A DNA stretch of 64,000 nucleotides from Lachnospiraceae bacterium (lineage in GTDB: Bacteria; Bacillota; Clostridia; Lachnospirales; Lachnospiraceae): the NCBI GenBank assembly GCA_022510565.1, contig JAFLTE010000012.1:17017-81016 (forward strand). The letters are read 5' to 3'. The notes beneath the pieces were generated by a model. That model saw nothing but the letters and a program-made list of their open reading frames with translations, was not told where the DNA came from and ran no database searches. A program made the translations under genes and the position numbers. Below are positions 34,923 to 43,137 of this stretch, in pieces; position 1 is the first letter of the stretch, and each line of letters opens with the position of its first letter.

Positions 34923-36041
34923 ATGAAGAGACGTGAGGTGCTCTGTCTGCTTATGGGGTGTTTGCTTTTGTTATCACCCATGCAGGCTAAGGCAAACGAG
35001 TTGTCGGATGTGTTGTCGTCCGTGACAATCGATCCCATGATGACCGAACAACAGAATACGGAAGATATGTCTGATACCGATACAGAGGACGAGTATGTTA
35101 TTCAAGATATTTTGACAGAGCCTATCGGTTCGGGTAATATTCTCGGCACTACCAAGACGGAGCAGGAGTATGCACAGGCCTATGAGAAGGCGAAGAATGC
35201 CAATTGGGGTTACACCAATCTGGGCATAGCGAACGTGGAAAACAACTTGAATATTCGGGCCGTTGCGGCGGAGGACGGTAAGCTGATTGGCAAACTGCCG
35301 AAGAATGCGGCATGTGAAGTGTTGGATGACGACGGCACATGGGCGCATATCAAGTCCGGCAACGTGGAAGGATATGTCAGTATGGAGTATCTCTTTACGG
35401 GCATTCCGGCAAAGCGCAAGGCGGAGGAATTAGCCTCCACGATAGCACGCGTTACCACGGACAGCCTTAAGGTCAGGGCGGAGGCAAGCACCGAGTCGGC
35501 AGTGATCACACTTGTACCAAACGGCGAGGAGTTGGAAGTCGTATCGGTAGAAGGCGACTGGGTTAGAGTATATTTGGATGACGAGGAAGTCTATGTGTAC
35601 GCCGATTACGTGGAAGTCAGTTCGGAGCTTGCAACGGCAATTACTATGACGGAGCTGCTTTACGGTCAGGGTGTATCCGATATACGTGTGGATGTATGCC
35701 AGTATGCCAAGGAATTTTTAGGAAACCCGTATGTGTGGGGCGGTACCAGCTTGACAAACGGCGCGGATTGTTCGGGATATGTGCGTGGGGTGTTTAAGAA
35801 TTTCGGTGTCAATCTGCCTCGTACTTCCAGAGAGCAGGCGAACAGCGGCACGACTATCAAGGTGGCGGATGCCAAACCGGGCGATTTGATATTCTACGGC
35901 AACGGCAAGACGATTAACCATGTGGCAATCTACATTGGCGGTGGTCAGGTGATTCATGCCAGCAGTCCGAAAACAGGCATCAGAATCTCCAATATATCAT
36001 ACCGCTCCCCGATCAAAGCGGTTCGAGTCTTATACGATTGA
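34923..36041 (+). CDS. Secreted NlpC/P60 cell-wall hydrolase with two SH3 domains
   Basis: From the ATG at 34923 the 372-residue protein has a signal peptide (MKRREVLCLLMG...MQAKANE, cleavage near 25), an acidic spacer, two bacterial SH3 domains (about 100-165 and 175-240; LNIRAVAAEDGKLIGKLP and LKVRAEASTESAVITLVP), and a C-terminal NlpC/P60 peptidase with DCSGYV (catalytic Cys, about 287), NHVAIYIGGG (His) and VIHAS. It probably cuts peptide stems of peptidoglycan. An upstream in-frame TTG at 34902 would mask the signal peptide. Confidence 0.92.
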   Translation: MKRREVLCLLMGCLLLLSPMQAKANELSDVLSSVTIDPMMTEQQNTEDMSDTDTEDEYVIQDILTEPIGSGNILGTTKTEQEYAQAYEKAKNANWGYTNLGIANVENNLNIRAVAAEDGKLIGKLPKNAACEVLDDDGTWAHIKSGNVEGYVSMEYLFTGIPAKRKAEELASTIARVTTDSLKVRAEASTESAVITLVPNGEELEVVSVEGDWVRVYLDDEEVYVYADYVEVSSELATAITMTELLYGQGVSDIRVDVCQYAKEFLGNPYVWGGTSLTNGADCSGYVRGVFKNFGVNLPRTSREQANSGTTIKVADAKPGDLIFYGNGKTINHVAIYIGGGQVIHASSPKTGIRISNISYRSPIKAVRVLYD

Positions 36042-36049
36042 GAAAACAC

Positions 36050-36078
36050 TTTACATTATATATGAGGTATGTTACAAT
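36050..36078 (+). promoter_or_regulatory. rpsO promoter with palindromic start region
   Basis: TTTACA (36050-36055), a 17-base spacer and TACAAT (36073-36078). The palindrome AATACCATGGTATT (36076-36089) covers the end of the -10 box and the likely start point. Confidence 0.7.
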
Positions 36079-36084
36079 ACCATG

Positions 36085-36188
36085 GTATTATTAGCCGATG
36101 CTCGGAGGCGGGACACTCCGGCCCCATCTTAGTGTCAGGCGGTCATAAAGGTAGGTCTTAGACGAACCTTAGAAAGAGAGGAGACAAT
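36085..36188 (+). promoter_or_regulatory. Structured rpsO 5' leader
   Basis: About 100 bases of GC-rich RNA with several short stems (GGAGGCGGGACACTCCGG region and AGGTAGGTCTTAGACGAACCTT region) precede rpsO. S15 represses its own mRNA through leader structures in many bacteria; that function is inferred from position and structure. Confidence 0.45.
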
Positions 36189-36455
36189 ATGATTTCTAAA
36201 GAAAAGAAAACGGCAATTATCAACGAGTATGCGAGAACACCCGGCGACACCGGTTCACCGGAAGTACAGGTAGCGGTTCTCACGGCACGCATTCAGGAGC
36301 TGACGGAGCATTTGAAGAACAATCCGAAGGATCATCATTCCAGAAGAGGACTTTTGAAAATGGTAGGTCAGAGACGTGGCTTGCTTGCATACCTGAAAGA
36401 TAAGGATATTGAGAGATATCGTGCTTTGATTGAGCGTCTTGGTTTGAGAAAATAA
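36189..36455 (+). CDS. rpsO: 30S ribosomal protein S15
   Basis: The 88-residue protein binds 16S rRNA and organises the platform of the 30S subunit. Typical sequence: [20 protein letters not shown] (about 10-29), [19 protein letters not shown] and [17 protein letters not shown] at the end. It has its own promoter and leader and is followed by a strong terminator, so it is largely a single-gene unit before pnp. Confidence 0.97.
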   Translation: MISKEKKTAIINEYARTPGDTGSPEVQVAVLTARIQELTEHLKNNPKDHHSRRGLLKMVGQRRGLLAYLKDKDIERYRALIERLGLRK

Positions 36456-36465
36456 TGCGGAATGG

Positions 36466-36520
36466 AAAGGCGGAGATAAGGCTGAATGACATTCAGCTTT
36501 ATCCGTCCTTTTTCTTTTTT
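36466..36520 (+). terminator. rpsO terminator
   Basis: A long stem (AAAGGCGGAGATAAGGCTGAAT with ATTCAGCTTTATCCGTCCTTTT read as two arms, one bulge) around loop GAC, ending in TTTTTCTTTTTT. Confidence 0.85.
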
Positions 36521-36528
36521 AATGAAAA

Positions 36529-36565
36529 CTCCTATGTACAAACCGATTATGCTTTTACATAGGAG
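36529..36565 (+). promoter_or_regulatory. 10-bp hairpin in the pnp leader
   Basis: CTCCTATGTA (36529-36538) pairs perfectly with TACATAGGAG (36556-36565). It overlaps an upstream purine-rich AGGAGGG and lies 29 bases before the pnp start. PNPase controls its own mRNA through a leader hairpin in E. coli; an analogous role is possible. No separate pnp promoter is evident between the rpsO terminator and this hairpin. Confidence 0.5.
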
Positions 36566-36594
36566 GGAAGAGATGAAAAGGAGAGAAGAGGATT

Positions 36595-38685
36595 ATGTAC
36601 AAGAGTTACACAATGGAACTTGCGGGACGTACCCTTCGCGTGGATATCGGCAGAGTCGGTAAACAGGCGAACGGTTGTGCTTTTATGCAGTATGGTGAGA
36701 CGACCGTACTATCTACGGCGACAGCGTCCGATAAGCCGAGGGAAGGAATCGACTTTTTCCCTTGCAGTGTAGAATATGAGGAGAAATTATATGCCGTGGG
36801 CAAGATTCCCGGCGGTTTTAATAAGAGAGAGGGTAAAGCGTCCGAGAATGCGATTCTTACGAGCCGTGTTATCGACAGACCTATGCGCCCTTTATTCCCG
36901 AAGGATTATCGCAACGATGTTACTCTGAATAATATGGTAATGAGTGTGGACCCCGCATGTCGTCCTGAACTTGTAGCTATGATTGGTACGGCGATTGCGA
37001 CCTGTATTTCCGATATTCCATTCGACGGTCCCTGTGCCATGACGCAGATGGGTCTTGTGGACGGTGAGTTGATTGTCAATCCTTCTCAGGAGCAGTGGGA
37101 TAATGGCGATTTGCAGATGACCGTGGCTTCCACATCGACGAAGGTTATTATGATTGAGGCGGGTGCCAACGAAGTACCGGAAGATAAGATGCTCGAGGCA
37201 ATCTACAAGGCACATGAGATTAACCAGACAATTATCGAGTTTATCAATAAGATGGTGGCAGAGGTAGGCAAGCCGAAGCACAGCTACGAGAGCTGCGCGA
37301 TTCCGGAGCAGATGTTTGAGGATATCAAGAAAATTGTTCCTCCTGAGGAGATGGAGACAGCAGTCTTCACCGATGAGAAGCAGGTTCGTGAGGAGAATAT
37401 CAAGAACATCACTGCGAGATTGGAGGAGGCTTTTGCTGAAAACGAGGACTATCTGGCTGTACTTAGCGAGGCAGTATACCAGTACCAGAAGAAGACGGTT
37501 CGTAAGATGATATTAAAAGATCATAAGCGTCCGGATGGTCGAGCACTCGACCAGATCAGACCTCTTGCCGCTGAAGTGGATATCATCCCCAGAGTGCATG
37601 GTTCCGCAATGTTTACCCGTGGACAGACACAGATCTGCAACGTATGTACATTGGCACCTCTGTCTGAGATGCAGAGAGTTGACGGTCTGGACGAGAATAT
37701 TACAAACAAGAGATATATGCACCACTACAATTTCCCTTCCTACTCTGTAGGTGAGACGAAAGTCAGCCGTGGACCGGGACGTAGGGAAATCGGTCATGGT
37801 GCGTTGGCTGAGAGAGCTTTGATTCCGGTACTTCCTTCGGAGGAGGAATTCCCGTATACAATTCGTACAGTGTCCGAGACCTTTGAGTCCAACGGCTCCA
37901 CATCCATGGCATCTACTTGTGCATCCTGTATGTCACTGATGGCAGCGGGTGTACCGATTAAGAAAATGGTGGCAGGTATCTCCTGTGGTCTTGTGACAGG
38001 CGATACGGATGACGATTTCGTACTTTTGACGGATATTCAGGGCTTGGAAGATTTCTTCGGCGATATGGACTTTAAGGTGACAGGTACTCATGACGGAATC
38101 ACCGCGATTCAGATGGATATTAAGATTCACGGTTTGACCAGACCGATTGTGGAAGGTGCTATTGCAAGATGCCGCGAGGCGAGAGAGTTTATTATGGCTA
38201 ATTGTATGATGCCCGCAATCTCGGCACCCCGTAAAGAAGTGGGACCGTATGCGCCTAAGATTATCTCTATCCAGATTGATCCTGAGAAAATCGGTGATGT
38301 GGTTGGTCAGCGCGGTAAGACTATCAATGAGATTATTGCCCGCACCGGCGTGAAGATTGACATTACGGACGATGGACAGGTATCTGTATGCGGTACGGAT
38401 AAAGAGATGATGGATAAGGCTGTGGAGATGATTAAGATCATCACGACAGACTTTGAAGAGGGTCAGATTTTCAAGGGAACAGTAGTCAGCATCAAAGAGT
38501 TCGGAGCGTTTATCGAGTTTGCTCCGGGTAAGGAAGGCATGGTTCATATTTCCAAGATTGCCAAGGAAAGAATCAATCATGTGGAGGATGTGCTGACATT
38601 GGGAGATAAGGTGACTGTAGTATGCCTTGGCAAGGATAAGATGGGCAGAATCAGTTTCTCCATGAAAGATGTAGCTCAGGTTTAG
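36595..38685 (+). CDS. pnp: Polyribonucleotide nucleotidyltransferase (PNPase)
   Basis: The 696-residue 3'-5' phosphorolytic exoribonuclease has two RNase PH domains (first with RVDIGRVGKQANGCAFMQYG in part; second with FTRGQTQICNV and SDDVFLLTDIQG-like GDTDDDFVLLTDIQG), the joining helical region, then KH (DVVGQRGKTINEIIARTG, about 563-580) and S1 (GTVVSIKEFGAFIEF, about 628-642) RNA-binding domains. Length and order are standard. Main RNA-turnover enzyme. The AGGAGAGAAGAGGATT site precedes it. Confidence 0.97.
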   Translation: MYKSYTMELAGRTLRVDIGRVGKQANGCAFMQYGETTVLSTATASDKPREGIDFFPCSVEYEEKLYAVGKIPGGFNKREGKASENAILTSRVIDRPMRPLFPKDYRNDVTLNNMVMSVDPACRPELVAMIGTAIATCISDIPFDGPCAMTQMGLVDGELIVNPSQEQWDNGDLQMTVASTSTKVIMIEAGANEVPEDKMLEAIYKAHEINQTIIEFINKMVAEVGKPKHSYESCAIPEQMFEDIKKIVPPEEMETAVFTDEKQVREENIKNITARLEEAFAENEDYLAVLSEAVYQYQKKTVRKMILKDHKRPDGRALDQIRPLAAEVDIIPRVHGSAMFTRGQTQICNVCTLAPLSEMQRVDGLDENITNKRYMHHYNFPSYSVGETKVSRGPGRREIGHGALAERALIPVLPSEEEFPYTIRTVSETFESNGSTSMASTCASCMSLMAAGVPIKKMVAGISCGLVTGDTDDDFVLLTDIQGLEDFFGDMDFKVTGTHDGITAIQMDIKIHGLTRPIVEGAIARCREAREFIMANCMMPAISAPRKEVGPYAPKIISIQIDPEKIGDVVGQRGKTINEIIARTGVKIDITDDGQVSVCGTDKEMMDKAVEMIKIITTDFEEGQIFKGTVVSIKEFGAFIEFAPGKEGMVHISKIAKERINHVEDVLTLGDKVTVVCLGKDKMGRISFSMKDVAQV

Positions 38686-38730
38686 GATGCTTTAGAGTGC
38701 GATATCATAAAGCAAATAGAGGGCGTGAAC

Positions 38731-39810
38731 ATGAATAAAGCAACAATCTTGATTGTCGATGACGTAGATATTAACAGAGAAATTCTATGTGAAATGTTTC
38801 AGGAGTACAATACAATTCAAGCGGCGAACGGTCGGGAAGCGATAGATATCATTGAAGCCAATCCGGATGGGATATCTGTTGTGCTTCTTGATGTCGTGAT
38901 GCCTGTTATGGACGGTGTTGCTGTTCTGGAAGAGATGAAGAAACGCAAATGGCTTGACAACATACCGGTACTTTTGATTACGGGAGAAGCGACAACAGAG
39001 ATTGAGCGTAAGGCATACCGACTTGGTGTCAGTGATATTATTAAGAAGCCTTTTGACGCGTTTATCGCTATACAGCGTACCAAGAACGTCATTGAGCTGT
39101 ACTACAATAAGCGTCATCTGGAAGAAATGGTTGATCTGCAGACTAAGGTGTTGCGCAAGCAGGCCGAAGAATTGTTAAGTGTCAACGATCGAATTGTAGA
39201 CGTTATGAGTAATGTGGTAGAGTTCCGTAACTTGGAATCCGGTGACCATGTTAAGCGTGTGAAGACATTTACCAATATTCTTGCAAAATATGTAGCGCAG
39301 GAATATCCGGAGTACAAGCTGGACAAAAATGCCATCAATATGATTACGTCCGCATCTGCCCTGCATGATGTAGGTAAGATTGTAATTCCCGATGCAATCC
39401 TATTAAAACCGGGCAGATTAACGCAGGAAGAATTTGAGGTTATGAAAACTCACACCACCAGAGGTTGTGAGGTTATCGATATGCTTGCGGATATTCAACA
39501 GGGCGAGTACGGCAAGATTAGTTATGAGATTTGCAGACATCACCATGAACGATACGACGGCAGAGGTTATCCTGACGGATTGAAGGGAGAGGAAATCCCT
39601 ATATCCGCTCAGATTGTATCAGTAGCTGATGTATATGACGCATTGGTCAATGAGAGATGTTATAAAGCAGCCTTTTCACCGGAGGAAGCATACCGCATGA
39701 TTTCAAATGGTGAGTGTGGAGCATTCTCTCCGAAACTTATGCATTGTTTTGAGCTGGCGAGAGAAGAGTTTGAAGCGGTAGTCCATGGCGAGCATGAGAT
39801 GGTGAGATAG
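38731..39810 (+). CDS. Response regulator with HD-GYP domain (RpfG-like)
   Basis: The 359-residue protein has a receiver domain (about 3-120; phosphorylatable Asp in VVLLDVVMP near 52, conserved Lys in IIKKPFD near 106), a coiled-coil linker (about 125-160) and an HD-GYP domain with LHDVGKI (about 212) and HHHERYDGRGYPDGLKG (about 271-287). HD-GYP proteins hydrolyse c-di-GMP. No cognate kinase is adjacent. ATG at 38731 is preferred to GTG at 38725. Confidence 0.9.
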   Translation: MNKATILIVDDVDINREILCEMFQEYNTIQAANGREAIDIIEANPDGISVVLLDVVMPVMDGVAVLEEMKKRKWLDNIPVLLITGEATTEIERKAYRLGVSDIIKKPFDAFIAIQRTKNVIELYYNKRHLEEMVDLQTKVLRKQAEELLSVNDRIVDVMSNVVEFRNLESGDHVKRVKTFTNILAKYVAQEYPEYKLDKNAINMITSASALHDVGKIVIPDAILLKPGRLTQEEFEVMKTHTTRGCEVIDMLADIQQGEYGKISYEICRHHHERYDGRGYPDGLKGEEIPISAQIVSVADVYDALVNERCYKAAFSPEEAYRMISNGECGAFSPKLMHCFELAREEFEAVVHGEHEMVR

Positions 39811-39823
39811 TAAGCACAAAATA

Positions 39824-39857
39824 AAAACAAGTGACGTTTTTCAGCGTCACTTGTTTT
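39824..39857. terminator. Bidirectional terminator between the HD-GYP gene and pyrI
   Basis: AAAACAAGTGACG and CGTCACTTGTTTT form a perfect 13-bp stem with an 8-base loop. Runs of A on the left and T on the right serve the convergent genes on both strands. Confidence 0.85.
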
Positions 39858-39861
39858 TGAT

Positions 39862-40302
39862 TTACCATGAAGAGGTTGACTCACTCGCTTTCTCCTCACA
39901 ATACTTACAGCGGTATATTTCTTTCTCCTCGTCTGCAAGTACAAAGATGTGTGGCAATTCCTGCTCTATGGAAGTGATGCAGCGGGGATTCCGACACTTG
40001 ATGATATTCTTAATTTCTTTGGGAAGTACCAATTCTTTCTTGTCTACGATATCTCCGTCCTTAATGACATTTACAGTGATATTATGGTCTATAAAGGCAA
40101 GTACGTCCAAGTCCAGTGTATTGATGTCACATTCCACCTTCAAGATGTCTTTTTTGCCCATCTTATTGCTTCGTGCATTCTTGATAATTGCCACGGTACA
40201 ATCCAATTTATCCAACTGCAGATGGTGATAGATGGAGAGACTCTTGCCGGCCTCGATATGGTCCAACACGAAGCCCTCCTCGATTTTTCCTACATTTAAC
40301 AT
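39862..40302 (-). CDS. pyrI: Aspartate carbamoyltransferase regulatory chain
   Basis: The 146-residue subunit mediates allosteric nucleotide control of PyrB. N-terminal effector-binding domain with GKSLSIYHHLQLDKLDCTV (about 18-36) and C-terminal zinc domain with C-R-N-P-R-C (CRNPRC near 108) and CKYCEE near 136, the four Cys ligands. It follows pyrB by 52 bases on the minus strand. Presence indicates a class B, feedback-regulated enzyme. Confidence 0.95.
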   Translation of the reverse strand: MLNVGKIEEGFVLDHIEAGKSLSIYHHLQLDKLDCTVAIIKNARSNKMGKKDILKVECDINTLDLDVLAFIDHNITVNVIKDGDIVDKKELVLPKEIKNIIKCRNPRCITSIEQELPHIFVLADEEKEIYRCKYCEEKASESTSSW

Positions 40303-40354
40303 AGTTGTCTGCTCCTTTCTGATTGTAAATAAATATCTTGCGTTATTTTATGCC

Positions 40355-41269
40355 TTAAACAGTAATCTCCAAAAGTGTCAGAATCAACGCCATCCGGACA
40401 TAGACACCATACTGTGCCTGCTTAAAATACACGGCACGGGGATCGTCGTCCACTTCCACGGAGATTTCGTTGACGCGGGGAAGGGGATGCAGTACAAGCA
40501 TATCGTCCTTGGCGAGTGACATCTTTTCGTTGTTCAGGATATAGAAATCTTTCAGCCGCACGTAATCTTCTTCATTAAAGAAGCGTTCACGCTGTACGCG
40601 GGTCATGTACAGGAGGTCAAGATCTGCCATGCAGTCCTCCAAGCGGATGACTTCTTCATATTCAATACCTTTTTCACGTAACAGGTCTGTAATGTAGTCC
40701 GGCACTTTTAATTCCGGCGGAGAGATAAAGATGAAACGGATACCGGAATAACGAATCAGGGCACCGATCAGGGAATGGACTGTCCGACCGAATTTCAAAT
40801 CACCGCACAGACCGATGGTAAAATTGTTGAGGCGGTGTTTTAGAGCGCGAATTGTCATCAAATCGGTCAATGTCTGGGTGGGATGCTGATGTCCGCCGTC
40901 GCCTGCATTGATAACCGGTATGCCCGAGCGGCTTGCCGCTACCATGGGTGCACCCTCCTTGGGATGACGCATGGCACATATGTCCGCATAGCAGGAGATA
41001 ATGCGGATGGTGTCCGATACACTCTCGCCCTTGGATGCCGAGGATGAAGAGGCATCCGAGAAGCCCAGTACCTGGCCGCCCAGATTCAACATTGCCGCCT
41101 CGAAGCTGAGTCTTGTCCTTGTGCTCGGCTCATAGAAGCATGATGCCAGCTTTTTGCCTTCACAGGCATGGGCGTATTTGGACGGGTTTACAGAGATGTC
41201 CTCCGCCAGGTCAAACAGCTTGTCCAGTTCTTCCACAGAAAAATCCAGTGGATTCATTAAATGTCTCAT
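40355..41269 (-). CDS. pyrB: Aspartate carbamoyltransferase catalytic chain
   Basis: The 304-residue enzyme makes carbamoyl aspartate, the committed pyrimidine step. It has the carbamoyl phosphate motif [16 protein letters not shown] (about 46-61), [14 protein letters not shown] (about 126-139) and HPLPRVNEI (about 262). Full family length. The start follows GGAAAGGAGCTGCAACT on the minus strand. A perfect terminator hairpin lies about 20 bases upstream of it, so expression may be attenuated. Confidence 0.96.
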   Translation of the reverse strand: MRHLMNPLDFSVEELDKLFDLAEDISVNPSKYAHACEGKKLASCFYEPSTRTRLSFEAAMLNLGGQVLGFSDASSSSASKGESVSDTIRIISCYADICAMRHPKEGAPMVAASRSGIPVINAGDGGHQHPTQTLTDLMTIRALKHRLNNFTIGLCGDLKFGRTVHSLIGALIRYSGIRFIFISPPELKVPDYITDLLREKGIEYEEVIRLEDCMADLDLLYMTRVQRERFFNEEDYVRLKDFYILNNEKMSLAKDDMLVLHPLPRVNEISVEVDDDPRAVYFKQAQYGVYVRMALILTLLEITV

Positions 41270-41286
41270 AGTTGCAGCTCCTTTCC

Positions 41287-41319
41287 AAAAAAATAGAAGA
41301 GAACCGGTCTCTTCTATTT
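41287..41319 (-). terminator. Intrinsic terminator in the pyrBI leader
   Basis: Read on the minus strand, AAATAGAAGAGA and TCTCTTCTATTT form a perfect 12-bp stem around CCGGT followed by seven T. It lies between the nitroreductase stop (41330) and pyrB. It may end the nitroreductase transcript, attenuate pyrBI, or both. Confidence 0.8.
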
Positions 41320-41329
41320 TCGTAATATA

Positions 41330-41872
41330 TTATGTTTGATAGGATAATAATTCATCAACAGGTTTCCGCTTTGGTGCAACAGGTGCTTCATCAGGATATC
41401 CCACAGGAATCAATGCTACAAGTTCTCTGTCTTCGGGAATCTGTAACATGGATTCAATAGCTGCCTGATCAAACAGTCCGAGAATGACGGAACCAAGTCC
41501 CTGCTCGTAAGCGGCTAAACAGAAAGTCTGTGATGCAATGCCTGCATCGTACATCTGCCAACCGTCTCCGCGCGGAGTGCTGTAAGAGCCATCGCGCTCG
41601 AAACCGCTGCGATTCTTAACAATAGTTACGGCAATGAGAACCGGAGCGGAGGAGATAATCGTACCGTTGCCCGGCCAGATGGAGGTGCCTTCTTTGGCAA
41701 TCTTTTCTTTCAGTTCACCCTCAATTGCAATATAGCGGGTAATCTGCGTATTTTTCCAACTGGGTGCGTAGGAAGCTGCCTCGACAATCTGCTGCAGCAG
41801 TTCATGAGAAACCGGATCGGTTTTGAATTTGCGGATGCTTCTGCGCCCTAAAATACATTCCTTAGCAGTCAT
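41330..41872 (-). CDS. Nitroreductase-family FMN protein
   Basis: The 180-residue flavoprotein shows the RRSIRKFKTDPV opening (about 10-21) with basic FMN-binding residues, APSWKNTQ (about 38-45), and CLAAYEQGLGSVILGLF near residue 125, as in the small nitroreductase family. It reduces nitro groups or quinones, or a related physiological acceptor; substrate unknown. Start follows AAGGAGGTTATTGC. It is directly upstream of pyrBI on the same strand and has its own promoter. Confidence 0.88.
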   Translation of the reverse strand: MTAKECILGRRSIRKFKTDPVSHELLQQIVEAASYAPSWKNTQITRYIAIEGELKEKIAKEGTSIWPGNGTIISSAPVLIAVTIVKNRSGFERDGSYSTPRGDGWQMYDAGIASQTFCLAAYEQGLGSVILGLFDQAAIESMLQIPEDRELVALIPVGYPDEAPVAPKRKPVDELLSYQT

Positions 41873-41961
41873 GCAATAACCTCCTTCTTAATCATACAAC
41901 GTATGTCTGCGCCTCACAGTACTTTGTGCCGCACAGATGCTTTCTCATCTATATCTTGTAT

Positions 41962-41990
41962 ATCATATCATAAAGGGCAGAGCGTTTCAA
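41962..41990 (-). promoter_or_regulatory. Promoter of the nitroreductase gene (minus strand)
   Basis: On the minus strand TTGAAA (41990-41985), a 17-base spacer and TATGAT (41967-41962). It gives a leader of about 80 bases. Confidence 0.65.
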
Positions 41991-42029
41991 TAGTTTTTAC
42001 TTTCATAAGTTGAGGGATATACATTTTTA

Positions 42030-42058
42030 TTGTGGAAAAACCGGTGGTATGATATAGT
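42030..42058 (+). promoter_or_regulatory. Promoter of the PH-domain gene
   Basis: TTGTGG (42030-42035), a 17-base spacer and TATAGT (42053-42058). It is divergent from the nitroreductase promoter in the same 258-base gap. Confidence 0.6.
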
Positions 42059-42130
42059 GATAGATGAATTTGTAGTGTATGATGCGGAAACGGACAAGAA
42101 GATAAAATACGATAAAAGGAGCGGTGCTTT

Positions 42131-42571
42131 ATGGAAGATTTAAAGAAAGATAATGAAATCGATGAGAACAGGTCGGGAGAGAATGAAGCGGAAGCAGAGA
42201 AAAAAATGTATATTGAGCGGAAATGCTGGCTATTCTTTGGGCTTCCTTTCACTTTTACCAAATACACTGTGACGGACGAGGTCATTACAATCAATGAGGG
42301 CTTTCTGAACACGAAAGAAAACGATTGTTATTTATATAAAGTGCAGGATGTGGAGTTACATACAAGCTTGGCGGAGCGTATTTTTAAGCTGGGTACGGTG
42401 GCATGCTATACGGGCGATAATACACATCCGCAGTTATATCTGACGCATATCCATCACGCCAAGGAGATAAAAAATTTTATTCTGAAAGCGTCCGAGGAGG
42501 CGCGCAGACGTCGTCGAACTCTGAATACGCTCAATATCGACGCGGCGGACATTGATGAGATTAATGCATAA
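42131..42571 (+). CDS. PH domain-containing protein (YdbS/bPH2-like)
   Basis: The 146-residue soluble protein has a charged start (about 1-30), then a bacterial PH-type domain: CWLFFGLPFTFTKYTVTDE (about 35-53), ITINEGFLNTKENDCYLYKV (about 56-75) and DVELHTSLAERIFKLGTV, the pattern of bPH2/YdbS domains. The rest is a helical basic tail (EEARRRRRTLNTL). Membrane helices usual in YdbS are absent. Function unknown. It converges with the next minus-strand gene with only eight bases between stops. Confidence 0.75.
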   Translation: MEDLKKDNEIDENRSGENEAEAEKKMYIERKCWLFFGLPFTFTKYTVTDEVITINEGFLNTKENDCYLYKVQDVELHTSLAERIFKLGTVACYTGDNTHPQLYLTHIHHAKEIKNFILKASEEARRRRRTLNTLNIDAADIDEINA

Positions 42572-42579
42572 ATAAAGTA

Positions 42580-43017
42580 TTAGGTTGGGTTATCCGACGA
42601 GGCTCCACCGGGACGTTTTTCGCTTTCTGTCAGGAGTCGTTCAAACAACAGACCGGTGATAAACCAGCATGGAGCATAGTCCAGGCGGATTACTTTGCCG
42701 AGATTCCATCGGGCACGTTCGTAGTTCCATGGACATAAGTCCCGCTTGCGAAGCCAGATGCCGGTGAGGAATTCTCCGGTAAAAATCACGCCGGTATAGA
42801 CCAGACCACGAAATATGAAGTTGAAGCCGCAGCGGCGCAGTATGCGGCATAGTGGGGCGAGCAGAGATGCCAGTCCGTAGATGGGAAACATCCAGACGGA
42901 AGTGGTGCACGGGAGACGATAGTCCCGCCTGCGAAAAGCGTGGAAGGCGGTGAAAATCATTTCCAGAAACCAGCCCAGCAGCCCACAGTGTATATAATTG
43001 TGTATCCATTTTTTCAT
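42580..43017 (-). CDS. CmpB-type putative ABC-transporter membrane protein
   Basis: A 145-residue integral membrane protein of the ABC_trans_CmpB kind: GLLGWFLEMIFTAFHAF (about 13-29), SVWMFPIYGLASLLAPL (about 40-56), FTGEFLTGIWLRKRDLCPWNY (about 78-98) and DYAPCWFITGLLFERLL. Four membrane segments. Members often lie near transporters or stand alone; mechanism unknown. The ATG at 43017 lacks a Shine-Dalgarno, and a TATAAT-like sequence sits directly before it, so a leaderless message is possible. The frame is open upstream to 43119. Confidence 0.7.
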   Translation of the reverse strand: MKKWIHNYIHCGLLGWFLEMIFTAFHAFRRRDYRLPCTTSVWMFPIYGLASLLAPLCRILRRCGFNFIFRGLVYTGVIFTGEFLTGIWLRKRDLCPWNYERARWNLGKVIRLDYAPCWFITGLLFERLLTESEKRPGGASSDNPT

Positions 43018-43137
43018 ATTATAAGTATAGCCCGATGGGATATATTCTATACGTGGCAGATTAAATGGAATATCCAACCGTCGACATAGTGCTGATCGAC
43101 TCTGAGATACAGAATACAACGGAAAGGAGGCGCGTAC

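Noticed and set aside
36572..36661. Short ORF from an ATG in the pnp leader
   Set aside because: It has AGGAGG upstream, but that is in a hairpin; the frame runs into pnp out of phase and gives no recognisable protein. Kept only as a note in the pnp leader finding.
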